DNA of 64,000 bases from Achatina immaculata (Eukaryota; Mollusca; Gastropoda; Stylommatophora; Achatinidae). A program made the position numbers and the translations under genes. This document shows positions 1 to 11,086 of this stretch, in pieces. Position 1 is the stretch's first letter, and every line of letters begins with the position of its first letter. The stretch is from positions 17,597,929 through 17,661,928 of the forward strand of contig CM019704.1 of assembly GCA_009760885.1 (NCBI GenBank), in the 5' to 3' direction. Below the pieces are notes generated by a model that was given only the letters and a program-made list of their open reading frames with translations, did not search any database and was not told the DNA's origin.

Positions 1-49
1 GACATTCGCGTTATTAGCACGACGCTCTAACCAACTGAGCTAACCGGCC
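1..49 (-). tRNA. tRNA-Ile(AAU), cut by window edge
   Basis: The 5' part of a tRNA identical over this stretch to the complete copies at 278-351 and 1000-1073. It includes the acceptor 5' strand, the D arm (A box gttagctcagttgg) and the anticodon loop with AAT. The T arm and 3' acceptor strand lie beyond the window start. The upstream flank (50-90) closely resembles that of the next copy, so the gene belongs to a local tandem cluster. Confidence 0.9.
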
Positions 50-277
50 ACGTTGCGTATCACCCATTGTATATCGATTGTATTGCGTAGCATCGACTGC
101 ATTTGTTTTTAACAGAAAAAAGATAAACAAGGAACAATATTGTTTTAGAATATGATAAATAAGGGCATACGTTTAAAAAAAAGAAATTTATAAACAATAG
201 AATAATATTTTTGATAAAAATGGAATAATTTTTTTTAAAAATCGATAAACAGTGCAATTATAATTTTAAAAAATAAT

Positions 278-351
278 TGGCCAGTATGGGGATCGAACCC
301 ACGACATTCGCGTTATTAGCACGACGCTCTAACCAACTGAGCTAACCGGCC
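278..351 (-). tRNA. tRNA-Ile(AAU)
   Basis: A complete 74-nt cloverleaf. The acceptor stem GGCCGGU pairs with ACUGGCC, the discriminator is A, the anticodon is AAU in loop CUAAUAA, and the B box is GGTTCGATCCC. No intron is present. A run of T on the minus strand just beyond the 3' end (plus-strand A run at about 265-273) is a normal Pol III terminator. This decodes isoleucine AUU/AUC after A34-to-inosine editing. It lies between two identical copies. Confidence 0.96.
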
Positions 352-389
352 ACGTTGCGTACCATCCATTGTATATCGATTGTGTTGCA

Positions 390-798
390 AAGCACCTGGA
401 CACTTAACACAACAGCTGAGAAATACATAGATGTCTTTGAATGTAAATGCTACAGAAGAGTTCTTCAAATATCGTGGACACAAAAAGAACAAATATATCC
501 AAACTACAAGAACTTATTATTGAAGAAGGGTGGCTAGTAAAGATGATTAAACAAAGAAAACTTAAATATTTTGGACACATTAAACATCATGATAATCTAG
601 AGAAGACCATATTGGAGGGTACATAATGGGAAAAAGAAAGAGAGGAAGACCAAGGCGAAGATGGTTGCAAGACATTGTTGAAAATCTGCAAATGGATGCA
701 TCAGCAGCAGGGCATCTTGCTCACAACCGAGAGGGTTACAGGATTGCTGTTTGGGAGGCAAAGTTACGCAAGGGTCATGCAAATGAATGAATGAATGC
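390..798 (+). mobile_element. LINE 3' end, tetranucleotide-tailed family (LINE-T)
   Basis: A 5'-truncated non-LTR retrotransposon fragment. Broken frames give the RT C-terminal region seen in the copy at 29214-29917, with ETWTLNKTAEKH-like, CKCYRRVLQISWTQK and KRKRGRPRRRW motifs. It ends in (GAAT)n. It inserted between tRNA-Ile copies: the interrupted flank matches the intact flank of the first copy around 85-100. Confidence 0.85.
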
Positions 799-999
799 GT
801 AGACATCGTTTTTTTTTAAAGATATTGATAAACAATGGAATACTATTATTTTTTTAATATAATAAACAAGGGAATACGTTTAAGAAGTAACTGATAAACA
901 ATGGAATAACTGAAAAAAAGTAACTGATAAACAATGGAATAATAATTTGTAAAAAGTCACTGATAAAACAATAACTAAAAAATGAAAAAAAAAAATGAT

Positions 1000-1073
1000 T
1001 GGCCAGTATGGGGATCGAACCCACGACATTCGCGTTATTAGCACGACGCTCTAACCAACTGAGCTAACCGGCC
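1000..1073 (-). tRNA. tRNA-Ile(AAU)
   Basis: A third copy of the 74-nt tRNA-Ile(AAU), identical to 278-351 as far as read. The plus-strand A run at about 983-995 gives an oligo-T Pol III terminator directly 3' of the gene. The spacing to its neighbour is larger because a LINE fragment and AT-rich repeated spacer intervene. Confidence 0.96.
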
Positions 1074-1407
1074 ACGTTGCATTATGTTGACTGTATTGTC
1101 CTTTTAAACCGTATCATCAAGTGTCCAATGATGTAAACTGAGTAATTGTGAGCTATTGTAATAAATTGTAATGAGTTGCACTAACTATATTTTTAAAATT
1201 CTTTGTCATTTAAATATTCAACATTAAGATATTTTTCTCTTCACAAATAAGGGAGTTCTTTCGTAAAAAAAAAAATCCGTCTGACTAAATCAAGTTTTAG
1301 AAAAAAAATTGATAGACGACTAAAACGCCTTTTTGGCTGTTTTCAGCTTTACCTCACATCAGAGACATAGAAATGTATGCAGTCTGTAAGGTGTACCTCT
1401 TCCCCCT

Positions 1408-1612
1408 CCCCCACCCTCTCTCTCTCTCTCTGGTTCTTTTAGAGTATCCAAGGCACATCTTACGCAAAGATTTTCACACAGACACTGTCCTTTGCCTCCC
1501 CCTCCCCCTCTTGACAAGTGAGGTCGTTATTGCTCAACATTCTCTCTGTTGGTCTTCTCGGTGTCTCCTTTGGTCTACCCTTGCTTTTGTTCCCCTCGCC
1601 CTGCAGGCATAT
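1408..1612 (-). mobile_element. LINE 3' end, AGAG-tailed family (LINE-A)
   Basis: The reverse complement matches the 3' terminal ~200 bp of the LINE at 34790-37605: the region preceding the stop, the motif reading as VEQ-RAHL-like sequence, then the (GA)n tail (plus-strand ctctctctct at about 1416). It is diverged and non-coding. Confidence 0.75.
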
Positions 1613-1744
1613 ATTCTCATCTTTGGAATATAGCTCCCCAACATTAGTTTGTTGGGTCTGGATCTGTCACCATTATCACAAACTTTTAGGCATGGTGTCG
1701 AGTATCTGTCGACTTGTTATTTAGTGCGTATCCATCCATGTTAA

Positions 1745-1869
1745 AAAGCAAATTATACCAAAGAGATCAGAAGCAGACAAGTGAGATTTATAGGACATTT
1801 CCTGAGAAGAGGAAAATTGGAGCACACTGTGGCAACTGGAAAAACTGAAGGAAGAAGAGACAGAGGAAG

Positions 1870-1903
<34 letters not shown>

Positions 1904-2045
1904 TGTGTGTGTGTGTGAGAGAGAGAGAGAGGTTACTGGATAGGCTGTCAGTGTGGCTATGAAGAGAGTAACTGGCAGATCTCACAATCAAGTCTAAAGA
2001 CAGGGAATTGTGGAGAGAAATGATCGCCTACGCCACTTGAATGAA
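1745..2045 (+). mobile_element. LINE 3' end, RHGT-terminated family (LINE-D), with GA/GT microsatellite
   Basis: This is a degenerate match to the C-terminal end of the ORF at 23620-24484: a GHF/GHAMRRG-like segment, TGKTEGRRDRGR, then LWREMI-YAT before a (GAAT)n tail. A (GA)n(GT)n(GA)n microsatellite at about 1879-1932 has expanded inside the former coding region. Confidence 0.7.
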
Positions 2046-2054
2046 TGAATCCAT

Positions 2055-2207
2055 CCATGTCCTCGGTCGGCGATCACCGCCCAGTCTTGCAGGGCAGCAG
2101 CAAATTCTCTCCACCTCTCACGGTCTGCGGCCAGCCTTTGTATTGTGGCTCAGCTGTACTGAATGCCACTCATTTCTGCGTCTACAGTTTTCCACCAGGT
2201 AGTCTTG
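2055..2207 (-). mobile_element. LINE C-terminal fragment, first half of a split copy
   Basis: Read on the minus strand this gives TWWKTVDAEM, then AADRERW-EFAAALQDWAV-like sequence, typical of the extreme C-terminus of non-LTR RT proteins. The preceding coding segment resumes at 4184-4297. The copy was therefore interrupted by the insertion at 2208-4183. Confidence 0.7.
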
Positions 2208-3149
2208 CCAGACGTCCCAGTTTTCCGGGACAGCCACGGTTTTTAAAGGAAAAAAAAAAAATCAGTCTCGAAATTTTACACTTCCGTGCGTTTGGTCGAT
2301 ATAGTGACACTTCCGGTGTCCCGAAGCTACGTATGGTCGATATAGTGACAGTTGTTTGTTTCATTAAAACAAGCGGTGTAACATTTAGATTGTACATATT
2401 TCGTCCGAGATTCCGGTGACACTTTCAAAATGGCGAAAGAGTGCCTAGTTACGAGCGATACCGAGCGAGAAAAAGGACGAGAAGCATGGAAATTTTTCAA
2501 CTTTTGACGATGTAGATAGGGGTATGGACATAGCCTATGGCCACTCCGCTGCTCTTGAATGTTTTCTAAGTAGATCTAGACGTATTTAGACGACTGGAGA
2601 AGTAGTTAGGAGGTTAGTTCAGACATTCATTCAGCGAGAATGCAATAGAGAATCACAATACGAGATCGACAAGTAGATCTACACATCTCAGATGGTAAGT
2701 AGTGGTAAGTAGCGCGGATCTAGACCTAGCCGATGGTGAGCTGGCCACAATCAGTGTCTAAAAACATCACATTACTTCTTTTTTCCTAAAAAAACTCTGC
2801 ATTTATGAAATTTTCATTCATTTAGCTATACTTTGAAACATATTAAGTATACGGAAGTACATGGAAATACTGTTTTCCATTCCATTTTACAACTAGACCC
2901 CCTTACAGACCAAGACCCGCGTTTTTACTCCTGCACACAGAACACGTCCGTGTTTCTTCCTCCAGCACGGAAATTTGTCCCGGTTTTTGTTTTGCCTTTC
3001 AGATTAAAGAATATTGCATTCTAGTCCTCTCTCCCTATGGTTGGCAGAACTGCTATACACGCTTTAAAGCAAAATAAAGGAAAGTTAATCTGTTACTCCT
3101 GTCTCTGAGGTGGAATTCGTGTCATTTCGTTTTTCATTCTTTTGACTTG

Positions 3150-3208
<59 letters not shown>

Positions 3209-4183
3209 GAGAGAGAGGAGAGAGAGAGAGAAAGAGAATTTCTGTTAGCGACGTCATGTCTCCGAACAAAAAAAAAAAGAACCTGTATGGAAAAGATCTT
3301 TCCTGTCCACTGTCTTATAGTTTACTTGTGTGTGTGTGTTTGTTTGTTTTAATGAATTTTCCACCTAGTCTCCATACTAGCATGGTTTAAAGTGGAAGAG
3401 ACTGTAAAGTTTCTGCAAGACAGGAGGCAGTGAACTAACGATTCATTACTGTTTGATCAATTCACATAACTGAAGCATTGTATTGAAGCAGCACTCACAA
3501 AGGAGAAGGGCAACTGGAATAGCAATTCAGTCAGGAGAAGTGGACCTATTTCACTGGATAGTCTGAATCTTTGGAGCAGTACTTAGAGTTACCAAAAAAA
3601 TCGTGAATTTATCACGATGACATAAAGTGCTCTTGGACATAATGCAAACATGGAAAGGGTATTTTCCCTCATGAATGTGCAATAGACAGAGGAATGAAAT
3701 ACTTTCATGTCTCAACAGTTGAAGCAAGAATTAAATGTGCTTCAAATCATCGAATGAGCTGATCAGAATTCCATGATTATGTCAGTCAGTGGCAAGATCT
3801 TCTTTCCAGAACTTTAAAGTCAACTAAACACAAGGAGCAAGACGCAGGATTGTCATGCAGGATCTTGAAGGTAAATAACCAACAGAAAAATACATTCGTA
3901 CTCAGATTAAGATGTTCTACATCCTATGAATTAATTCTGAACTATTTTAATTTCAAAATGCCTGCAAGTATAAAACAGTATACACAGGTATTATAGACAC
4001 ATGGAATACTAATAATTTTTGCTCTTCCAAGCTGAATAATAACATTAGCATGGCATAAGTTATATTCTTTCTTTGGATAAGCTATTTGAAAACAAAATTC
4101 TTAAATATTTGGACATGTCCATTTTTGTTTACCAGTAAGAAAAAAATGTTCCGGTTTTTCCTTTACAGAATCTGGCAACCCTA
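2208..4183 (+). mobile_element. hAT-like DNA transposon remnant
   Basis: The ends are roughly inverted (ttgccaga at 2206-2213 and tctggcaa at about 4171-4178). The element splits a LINE fragment. Near 3645-3800 degenerate reading gives SNANMERVFSLMN, which resembles the C-terminal dimerisation region of hAT-type transposases. A short start-like segment at 2430 reads MAKECLVTSDTEREKGREAW. There are many stops, so it is a dead copy. The flanking 8-mers agree only partly, so the exact ends and superfamily are uncertain. It contains a (GA)n block at 3150-3232. Confidence 0.55.
3150..3232. repeat. (GA)n microsatellite
   Basis: A run of more than 30 GA units with few interruptions, inside the hAT-like remnant. 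The short ORF over it (R-E repeats) is a translation of the microsatellite, not a gene. Confidence 0.95.
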
Positions 4184-4297
4184 ATCTTTAGTCTACCTCT
4201 CTTTCGTTTTACCTCGGGTGTCCATTTCATGGTTGTTTTAGTGATGCTGCTGGAATCTCTTCAGAGGACATGACCAATCCACTTCCAGCAGTTTTTT
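4184..4297 (-). mobile_element. LINE C-terminal fragment, second half of a split copy
   Basis: On the minus strand this reads LLEVDWSCPLKRFQQHH, then HEMDTRGKTKER, the segment that normally precedes the TWWKTVDAEM region now at 2055-2207. Together they form one element broken by the 2-kb insertion. Confidence 0.65.
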
Positions 4298-4342
4298 TAT
4301 GTGTGGCTACAATGACACGCATATCTTCTAGTTCTATTACAT

Positions 4343-4812
4343 ATCAGTCAGTTATTTGCATGTCCCTTGCGGAACTTTGCCTCCCTAACAGCACTGCTGT
4401 AGGCCTTTCAGTTGTAAGCAAGATGGCCTGCCGCTGATGCATTCATTTGCAGATTATCAATGATGTCTTGCAGCCTTCTTTGCCTTGGTCTTCCTCTCTT
4501 TCTTTTTCCCAGTATGTACCCTCCCAAGACTGTCTTCTCTAGATTATCATGACGTTTAATGTGTCCAAAATATTTAAGTTTTCTCTCTTTAATCCTCTTT
4601 ACTAGCTAACCTTCTTCAACATTAAGTTCTTGTAGTATGGATATATTTGTTCTTTTTTTTTTGTCCATGACATTTGAGGAACTCTTCTGTAGCATTTACA
4701 TTCAAAGACATTTATGTGTTTCTCAGCTGTTTTATTAAGTGTCCAGGTCTCACAGACATATGCCCTTAAAAATCTTACTTTTGTAGTTCTGTCTGTTCCT
4801 CTCCAAATTACA
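4343..4812 (-). mobile_element. LINE 3' end (LINE-T)
   Basis: A minus-strand copy of the same 3' region as 29214-29917: KCYRRV, KRKRGRPRQRR and a HIKRHDNLEKTVLGGY-like segment. The 3' tail is (TGAC)n (plus strand tcagtcag at 4344). It is frameshifted and 5'-truncated near 4812. Confidence 0.85.
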
Positions 4813-5394
4813 TATAGTCGGACCTACACTGACGATCTCATGTGGGACATTCATCATTTATTTAGATAAATACAGCCTCACATCATGCATTCAACATCTA
4901 TTACATACAGGCAGCTTTATACAAGACATTCAACACTTACCACATACAGACAGCCTTACACAAGACACTCAACACTTACTGTCTATTTTTAGAAACCTCC
5001 ACTCCTTGAGACAAACCAGAGCACTCATGAGTTTCTACTGTTTAATTTTATGACTTCATCAAACATACACTTAAAAGTAATATGCACAGCAACATTAGTA
5101 GGTTAAAGACCTATTTGATTTGTCAACATTAAAAATATGTACATAAATGAATGACTCTTTGAAAAAAAAAAAACCCCAGTTGTACATTTTCTCTGAAACA
5201 ATCTTGTTTTCAAAACAATTCATGAGATACTGCATTTAAAACATAAGTTACAAATGTAACAATAAAAGATGTAATTTAGTGGGACACACGTGTTTTGTAT
5301 TTATGAGTTTAGTATCTCACTCATTCTTCACTTATCGCAGCCATGTTTTAACAATAAACACAGCTGAAGTATGAGCATCTGAGCAGGGAAGAGG
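4813..5394. other. AT-rich stretch, nothing recognised
   Basis: Short imperfect direct repeats around 4880-4980 (ttacacaagacattcaacacttac-like) are visible. No coding region or RNA gene could be supported. It could belong to the distal 3' UTR or downstream flank of p38. Confidence 0.4.
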
Positions 5395-5560
5395 TAATGC
5401 ATTCATCTCTCATGTGCTAAGGTCTGGTAGTCTGAATCTGACCAGAGAAAATCTGGTCAGCCAACTATAGAAATAGGTACCTGACTCTTGTAGAGATGAA
5501 GAAGTAAAGGCAGTCAGACGTGATGCTGACTACACTGTCCTCTAGTATGCTGACAACCAC
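5395..5560 (+). repeat. tRNA-derived SINE, family A (degenerate)
   Basis: Matches the SINE at 8876-9125 over the region after the B box: a gaaataggtacctgac-like block, then gaagtaaaggcagtcagacg and the gtcctctagtatgctgac block. The 3' half and tail are lost. Confidence 0.7.
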
Positions 5561-6794
5561 AAGTCTCCCCAGCCTGACAGAAATAATGCAGAAGTCTGTT
5601 CACTTGAACACCTGCAGAAGTAGGACATGGACTCTGATTAAGTGGCCCTACTAGATGCCCCAATCCTCTAGCACAATCATCTTCACTTCCACGATGAAGT
5701 ATTACACTGGGGACATCTGTATGTAAAATCAGTAGCTAGGCAGATAAAGATATCCTTATGATGTCATAGAGGCAATCAGGCTTCTGGTGCTTGTTTCCAC
5801 AGTCTTCCTATCCTGTCAGCAAATTAGAGGATAATGTGATCAAATGTCTGGCTGATCAACAGCTAAAACGACTATCAACTTTCTGTACTCTATCACCACT
5901 AGAGGGCTCTGCCATGCTACTCTGTCATTCTGACTTTGTATATGTGAATGCCTGAACAACAAGTACAGCCATGTTACAAAAACAATGTTCTATGTTGGGC
6001 ATCTGCTGGAACAAAGTCTGTGATAATGACATTATGACTGTTTCACATGTACACCATATGTGAAAAAACACTGACATAAACAATCTTGAGAAAGTGACTT
6101 CTATTTGTAAAGTTTAAAAAAAATTGATCCTATTCACGTATCAGACCCAAATCTGATAAAAATTTTAAAAAAATAAAACCAAACAGTTCTCAAAGTGCCA
6201 AAGAAGTTATATTTACTCTAGAAAAATCTTGTGGGATATTCTCAGGAAATGATTAATGGATGAAAAGTCACATAGTCATGCCATTTCAACAATATACTGA
6301 TCCATTTACCACATAGAAATGATATGATTTATATGTGTAGGTACAAAATGACTTGGCAGGAAACACACAAACAATCAGATTTTTGTTATGACAAGATAAC
6401 ACTGCATTTAAGTGATATTTATTGGGGGGGGGGGGAGAGAATAAACTGCTATTTATAAGTCACATCATCTTCAAATATTAAAAGGCAATGGATAACCACA
6501 GTGCTCACGTCCAAAGAACTTGCATGAAAAAATATGGGTGGTGTGATGTGTGCCACATAACATTTAGTATTCATAACTTCAATGTTTCAAACTTTAAGAG
6601 GTACTGCAGTAACTGATGCAGATCTTTTGATTGCCAGCAAACTGATCATTTGTTAATAATCATATGATGATATCACACCATGATATCAGCAATGTACATG
6701 TTCATACTGAGGCTGGTTTTGTTGAAAGGTTACTACTGACTACCACGCTGATTTTCTAAGATAAGAACAGGGTTCAGGTGATAAATGTGATTCT
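5561..6794. other. intergenic stretch, nothing recognised
   Basis: AT-rich non-coding DNA with a G11 run at 6424-6434. No convincing ORF, RNA gene or mobile-element motif was seen. Confidence 0.4.
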
Positions 6795-6990
6795 GTAACC
6801 TTAACCACACTGTGGGAACTGCAAGTCAAACGGGGTGCTGCCATGCAAGAACACTAATGCAAGGGCCCAAGGAAGACTAGTCAACCAATGAATAACTGGC
6901 ATCAGCCAATGCACGCTGAGGATATACTGAAGAGGAGATCTGAGCACCTATGAATAATGTGTTTGATGTGCAGTGATGATGATCTGACCG
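6795..6990 (+). repeat. dispersed repeat F
   Basis: Shares its last ~110 bp with 30560-30680: an accaatgaa block, cacgctg..gaagatactgaggaggggatc, then gagcacctatgaa and gatgtgcagtgatgatgatctg. In the other locus the end of this repeat is amplified into the 70-bp tandem array. Its class is unknown. It is followed by a short (AACT)n tail at about 7010-7030. Confidence 0.6.
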
Positions 6991-7754
6991 ACTGAATGAC
7001 TGACTGACTAACTAACTAACTAACTAACTGCCACACAACTCTTTGGCTTCTAGGAGCCATTTAAACAGGCTTTTTTTTAAAATCAAAAATAAAATAACTA
7101 CTTTCATATAGTTTTGTTCTATAGTCAAGACTTCATAATTTTAAACTGCCAAAAATACTACAAGCAGGCATCACCTCATTTCCCAGTAAAACATGGCAGG
7201 GATTTTTTAAATTATAACAAAAAAATGTTTATGTGTCATGAATGTTATTTGGCAGATTCAAAGTAAAGTTTGTTCAGCATATTCCTGAGTTTCTTCAAAT
7301 GTTTCTCCTGTCCATTTCATTATAGAATCAATTGATTTATAGATATTCAGGTTCCTTGTTTCCAAAATGCCTGAATACTGAATGCAGCTACAAAATCTAA
7401 TCTTCAGCTTTTGCAGAGTTCATAGTTCTATCTAGTTAAAAAGCAATGGTGTTATCTGTTTCTGAAGTATCATGTATCATGCAGTATCAAGGGCTCTGGC
7501 TACAATCTCATTATCTCTCAACTCATGCATTTCCATTATTGCAAATATTTCATTAGATATTTTTAATGGCTTTAATCTGCTCTTCAGGTTGGTACACCTG
7601 ACACTCACCAAAAGTATGGCTGGGAGAGCAAAGTAGAATTAGTCACACTTAATAAAACTTAACTTTTAAAAGTTAATGAACTTCAAGAAATCAAGAGGAA
7701 AAAAATAAAGGGCAAAGGCTGGCTTGAAAGACTGCACAATATAAGGCAGGAAGT
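6991..7754. other. intergenic stretch, nothing recognised
   Basis: AT-rich, with stops in all frames. No feature was identified beyond the (AACT)n run at its left edge. Confidence 0.4.
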
Positions 7755-8130
7755 ATGAATCATTCACTCATGCGACATATCCTTTCCAGAACGTTCTCTC
7801 TATCACAGCCTCCCTGAATGCAATACGGTCTTGCGCAAGTTGATCAGCGTCTTGCAGTGACACGTTCACATTTTCTGTAATGTCCTGAGTCCATCTGTGG
7901 CAAGGCTGTCCCTTTTCTGTTTTGGCAGGCACTATGCCGTCTACTATCAACCTTTCCAAGCTATTGTATCTCTTGATGTGGCTGAAGTATCTCAGCTTTC
8001 TAATTTTTATGGTGTTAATAAGCAAGTTTTCTGTGACACCTAATCCCATCAATATCTCTTTCAATGCTGTTCTCTTTTCTAGTGATTTGTTAAGTGTCTG
8101 TGTTTCACGTCAGTATGTAATATGCAGGCT
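7755..8130 (-). mobile_element. LINE RT C-terminal fragment
   Basis: A 98-codon open stretch (8064 to 7768) reads KIRKLRYFSHIKRYNSLERL, then a TEKGQPCHRWTQDI segment and FREAVIERTFW before a stop. This is the usual layout of the C-terminal end of RTE/Jockey-like polymerase proteins (GHI-R, basic RW-D segment, final R-W). Codons upstream continue to about 8130 with decay. It is 5'-truncated. Confidence 0.8.
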
Positions 8131-8875
8131 CTTAGTAAACATAACTTTTTCTTGCTGGTACCTTGCCGCATACTCTTCATTTGTGCTAGAAGTATGAATC
8201 AAATAGCCACTATTATATGTTCATCTCACAGTGCCAGTATTACTAACCATTCTCTCCTGTGGGTACAGATGATTTACATTGCTTGAGGACAACAAAACTG
8301 CCAGCTGGACATAATTATCCTTCCATCTATTAACAGAGTCACAATCATATCATGGACTGAATGCTGCTGTTTTTTTTTTGTGTGTGTGTTCAGCTTTGAA
8401 TTACATACGCTGGAAAATTCCATCATGGGAGAAGCTACTCAGTAAAGTAATGCTCAGCAAGTTTCACAACTGCTAACATCCGCCTTTTTTCACAACTGTC
8501 TTCCTACATGAAAAGTGCCATTATTATGTATTATATGAATCAGTCATGTTCAAGAAATCAATTATTCTAGGGAAATGTCATGAGTCTGCTTAATCCCTGA
8601 TTTTGCAAACAGATTAATTCATTGTTAAAATAGCTGAATTCAAGTAAAATCTTTCATCACGGCTAACAAGTTCACTTCATCAGGGAAGTTACAATATTTG
8701 CTGTTTACACCAAGTCTAAATCATCTACTACAGATTCACAGAAGACTTATATTCATCTTTGAAATGTTTTTACAGACAGAACAACTTTACCAATGTACAA
8801 ATATAGTCTTAAAAACATTTATCATAATAAAACTCAGACATGAAACATTTAGGTCCAAGCAGTCTTTTTACTGTT
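8131..8875. other. intergenic stretch, nothing recognised
   Basis: AT-rich sequence. The 85-codon ORF at its right end runs into a SINE and is not considered real. Confidence 0.4.
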
Positions 8876-9125
8876 GGTTGGTGGTGAAGTGGTCTCTCAT
8901 GGCGAAAGTCGGGGGTTCGAATCTGGCCAGAGGCACCCTAGTCACCCAGCTGTAGAAATGGGTACCTGACTTCTTCTGGAGTTGGGGAAGGAAAGGCGGC
9001 CAGGCGTGATACTGACCATATCACCCTCTAGTGTGCTGACAGGTCAAGGAAAATATGGGCACTAACACCATATCCCTATGTGCCTCTAAGGCATGATAGG
9101 GTTACCTTTACTTTACTTTACTGAT
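8876..9125 (+). repeat. tRNA-derived SINE, family A
   Basis: The head has a Pol III B box (gggttcgaatctgg) after a shortened A-box region, then a tRNA-unrelated body (gaaatgggtacctgac, gaaaggcggccaggcgtgat, accatatcaccctctagtg, aaaatatgggcactaacacc). It ends in (TTTAC)n at 9110-9122. The complete relative is 25768-26037. Confidence 0.85.
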
Positions 9126-9497
9126 ATTTAACTCTTCCCTACTCTCTCATACACTTCTTTGGCAAGTAAATTCTGATATTCTAATCCCTGTGTCAAAGTT
9201 TTCTTAGCCAAGCAAATGAACTAAAAAGAAGATATTAAAACAATACATGAAACAATAATCTATTCACGGTAATTATTTCATTAAACTTTGTTTAAAAAAT
9301 TTCTCATATTAACCAGAGCTAGTAATTCATCTTCTAGATTTATACTATACAAAACAAAAGTAAAAATTCTCCAGAAAAACAATTTTGTTTAAAAATCTCC
9401 AGTTTCTGAAGATCTCAAGCTGAACTCAAATGATTTTTTTTTTTTTTTGGGCCAGCAAAAAAAAAGCTGATTCAAACACCAATCAATCTCTTGGAAT
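9126..9497. other. AT-rich stretch, nothing recognised
   Basis: Non-coding AT-rich sequence with poly-T and poly-A runs at 9433-9475. Confidence 0.4.
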
Positions 9498-10037
9498 CAA
9501 TATATTCACTATGATTAGAATCAATATATTCACAATGATTAGAATCAATATATTCACTATGATTCAGTCAGTCAGTCAGTCATTTGCATGTCCCTTGCAG
9601 AACTTTGCCTCCCTAAAAGCTTTCCTGTAGGCCTCTCGGTTGTGAGCAAGATGCCCTGCTGCTGATGCATTCATTTGCAAATTATCAACGATGTCTTGGA
9701 GTCATCTTCGCCTTGGTCTTCCTCTCTTTCTTTTTCCCATTATGTACCCTTCCAATACGGTCTTCTCTAAATTACCATGACGTTTAATGTGTCCAAAATA
9801 TTTAAGCTTTCTCTGTTTAATCCTCTTTACTAGCCAGCCTTCTTCAATATTAAGTTCTTGTAGTATGGTTATATTTGTTCTTTTTTTTTTGTCCTTGACA
9901 TTTGAAGAACTCTTCTGTAGCATTTACATTCAAAGGCATTTATGTGTTTCTCAGCTGTTTTAAGTGTCCAGGTCTCACAGGTGTATGTTGCGGTTACTAT
10001 GATTAGAATCAATATATTCACTACGATTAGTCAAGCA
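9498..10037. repeat. ~26-bp minisatellite interrupted by a LINE
   Basis: Units of roughly agaatcaatatattcactat-gatt occur three times at 9498-9564 and twice more at 9996-10037. The intervening 9565-9995 is a LINE-T insertion, so the array predates it. Confidence 0.85.
9565..9995 (-). mobile_element. LINE 3' end (LINE-T) with 9-bp TSD
   Basis: A minus-strand, 5'-truncated copy with tail (TGAC)n at its left end. It encodes a decayed RRVLQ, RTNITILQELNIEEGWLVKRIKQRKLKYFGHIK and KRKRGRPRRR region. The direct repeat actatgatt flanks it at 9556-9564 and 9996-10004, marking the insertion site in the minisatellite. Confidence 0.88.
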
Positions 10038-10544
10038 TGCTTCTCAAGTCCACTTCTGGAAATAAGAAAAGCTGCCATAAAAGGCTGACTGTGAAGAACT
10101 AGTATATCACATCCATAGGGAGATAACTCAAGTTTCTTTGAGTTGTGATGATTTAAGAATTGTTTCATTAGAAAATTTAATAATAATAATGATATACTCT
10201 TCTCCGACGTCTTCCCAGAGGTATAAATGTTTCAAAAACCCGTGAGAACTTCTTAAGTAGTAGCCACTGCTTGTGTAAGCGGAATTTTTAAATATTTTTT
10301 TTTTTAAACTGCAGGGACAGCCATTGTGATACAGATTCACCAAAAAAAAAAAAAACGGAGATGCAGAAACTGATCTGAGAGAGCTGAAGTGAAAAGAATT
10401 GAATTTATATGAAAGACGAATTTACTGACAAAAGAAAAGTCAGGTAACAAAGACCAAAAAAAAAAAAACATAAATATTCAGATACCCCTTTTCAAACACA
10501 CACAAAAAAAAAAAATACCAAGAAGATGAACATAGACAAACATC
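10038..10544. other. intergenic stretch, nothing recognised
   Basis: AT-rich with several poly-A runs. No supported gene. Confidence 0.4.
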
Positions 10545-10555
10545 AGATGAATAAT

Positions 10556-11075
10556 AATGCTAAAGTTGGAGACACTGGACCAGTGCAGTCTAGATAGGCA
10601 ACTACCTCTCACCCAGCGGGGATGTATGTGTAGCCTAATCATGCTGAGGTTTTCCGGTGAGAAAGTTCAATGCTGGACTGGATGGGCAATCACCTCTCAC
10701 CCGGCGGGGATACACATGTATCCCAAAACACATTGAGGTTTTCCAGTGAGAAAGTCCAACTCTAGGCTGGATGGGCAACCACCTCTCACTCAGAGGGGAT
10801 ATACTGATACCCAAAACACACAGAGGTTTTCCGGTGAGAAAGTCCAACTCTAGATTAAGCTGGCGCAATGAAAACCACAGTGTCACGCATTCCCGCTTCT
10901 GAGATCCACCAAGAATATAAGCTCAAGCCCTGCGGTACTCTGAACCTGTTGTGGTCCTCTCATGGATCTCATGTGGTCCTTTCGGGGACCACGGTACCTA
11001 TTGGGGACCAAAGGAGTAAATTCAGGAGGATCACAGGGCGGTCTTGGCGGTAGAAGCGAACGAAGAAGGAGAAGA
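10556..11075 (+). mobile_element. GAA-tailed retroposon D, 5'-truncated copy
   Basis: Homologous to the 3' half of 44745-46023. It starts inside the element (aatgctaaagttgg), then has three ~90-bp internal repeats (cacctctcacccggcggggat, gaggttttccggtgagaaag), then the gcgcaatgaaaaccac block and the 3' end gcgaacgaagaaggagaag. The 11-bp direct repeat agatgaataat flanks it at 10545-10555 and 11076-11086. The layout (5' truncation, A-rich GAA tail, TSD) is that of LINE-mediated retroposition. No coding capacity is seen; the ORFs over it are chance. Confidence 0.88.
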
Positions 11076-11086
11076 AGATGAATAAT

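Noticed and set aside
2045..2419. 124-codon plus-strand ORF
   Set aside because: It runs over a minus-strand LINE end and the start of a hAT-like remnant; no motif supports it.
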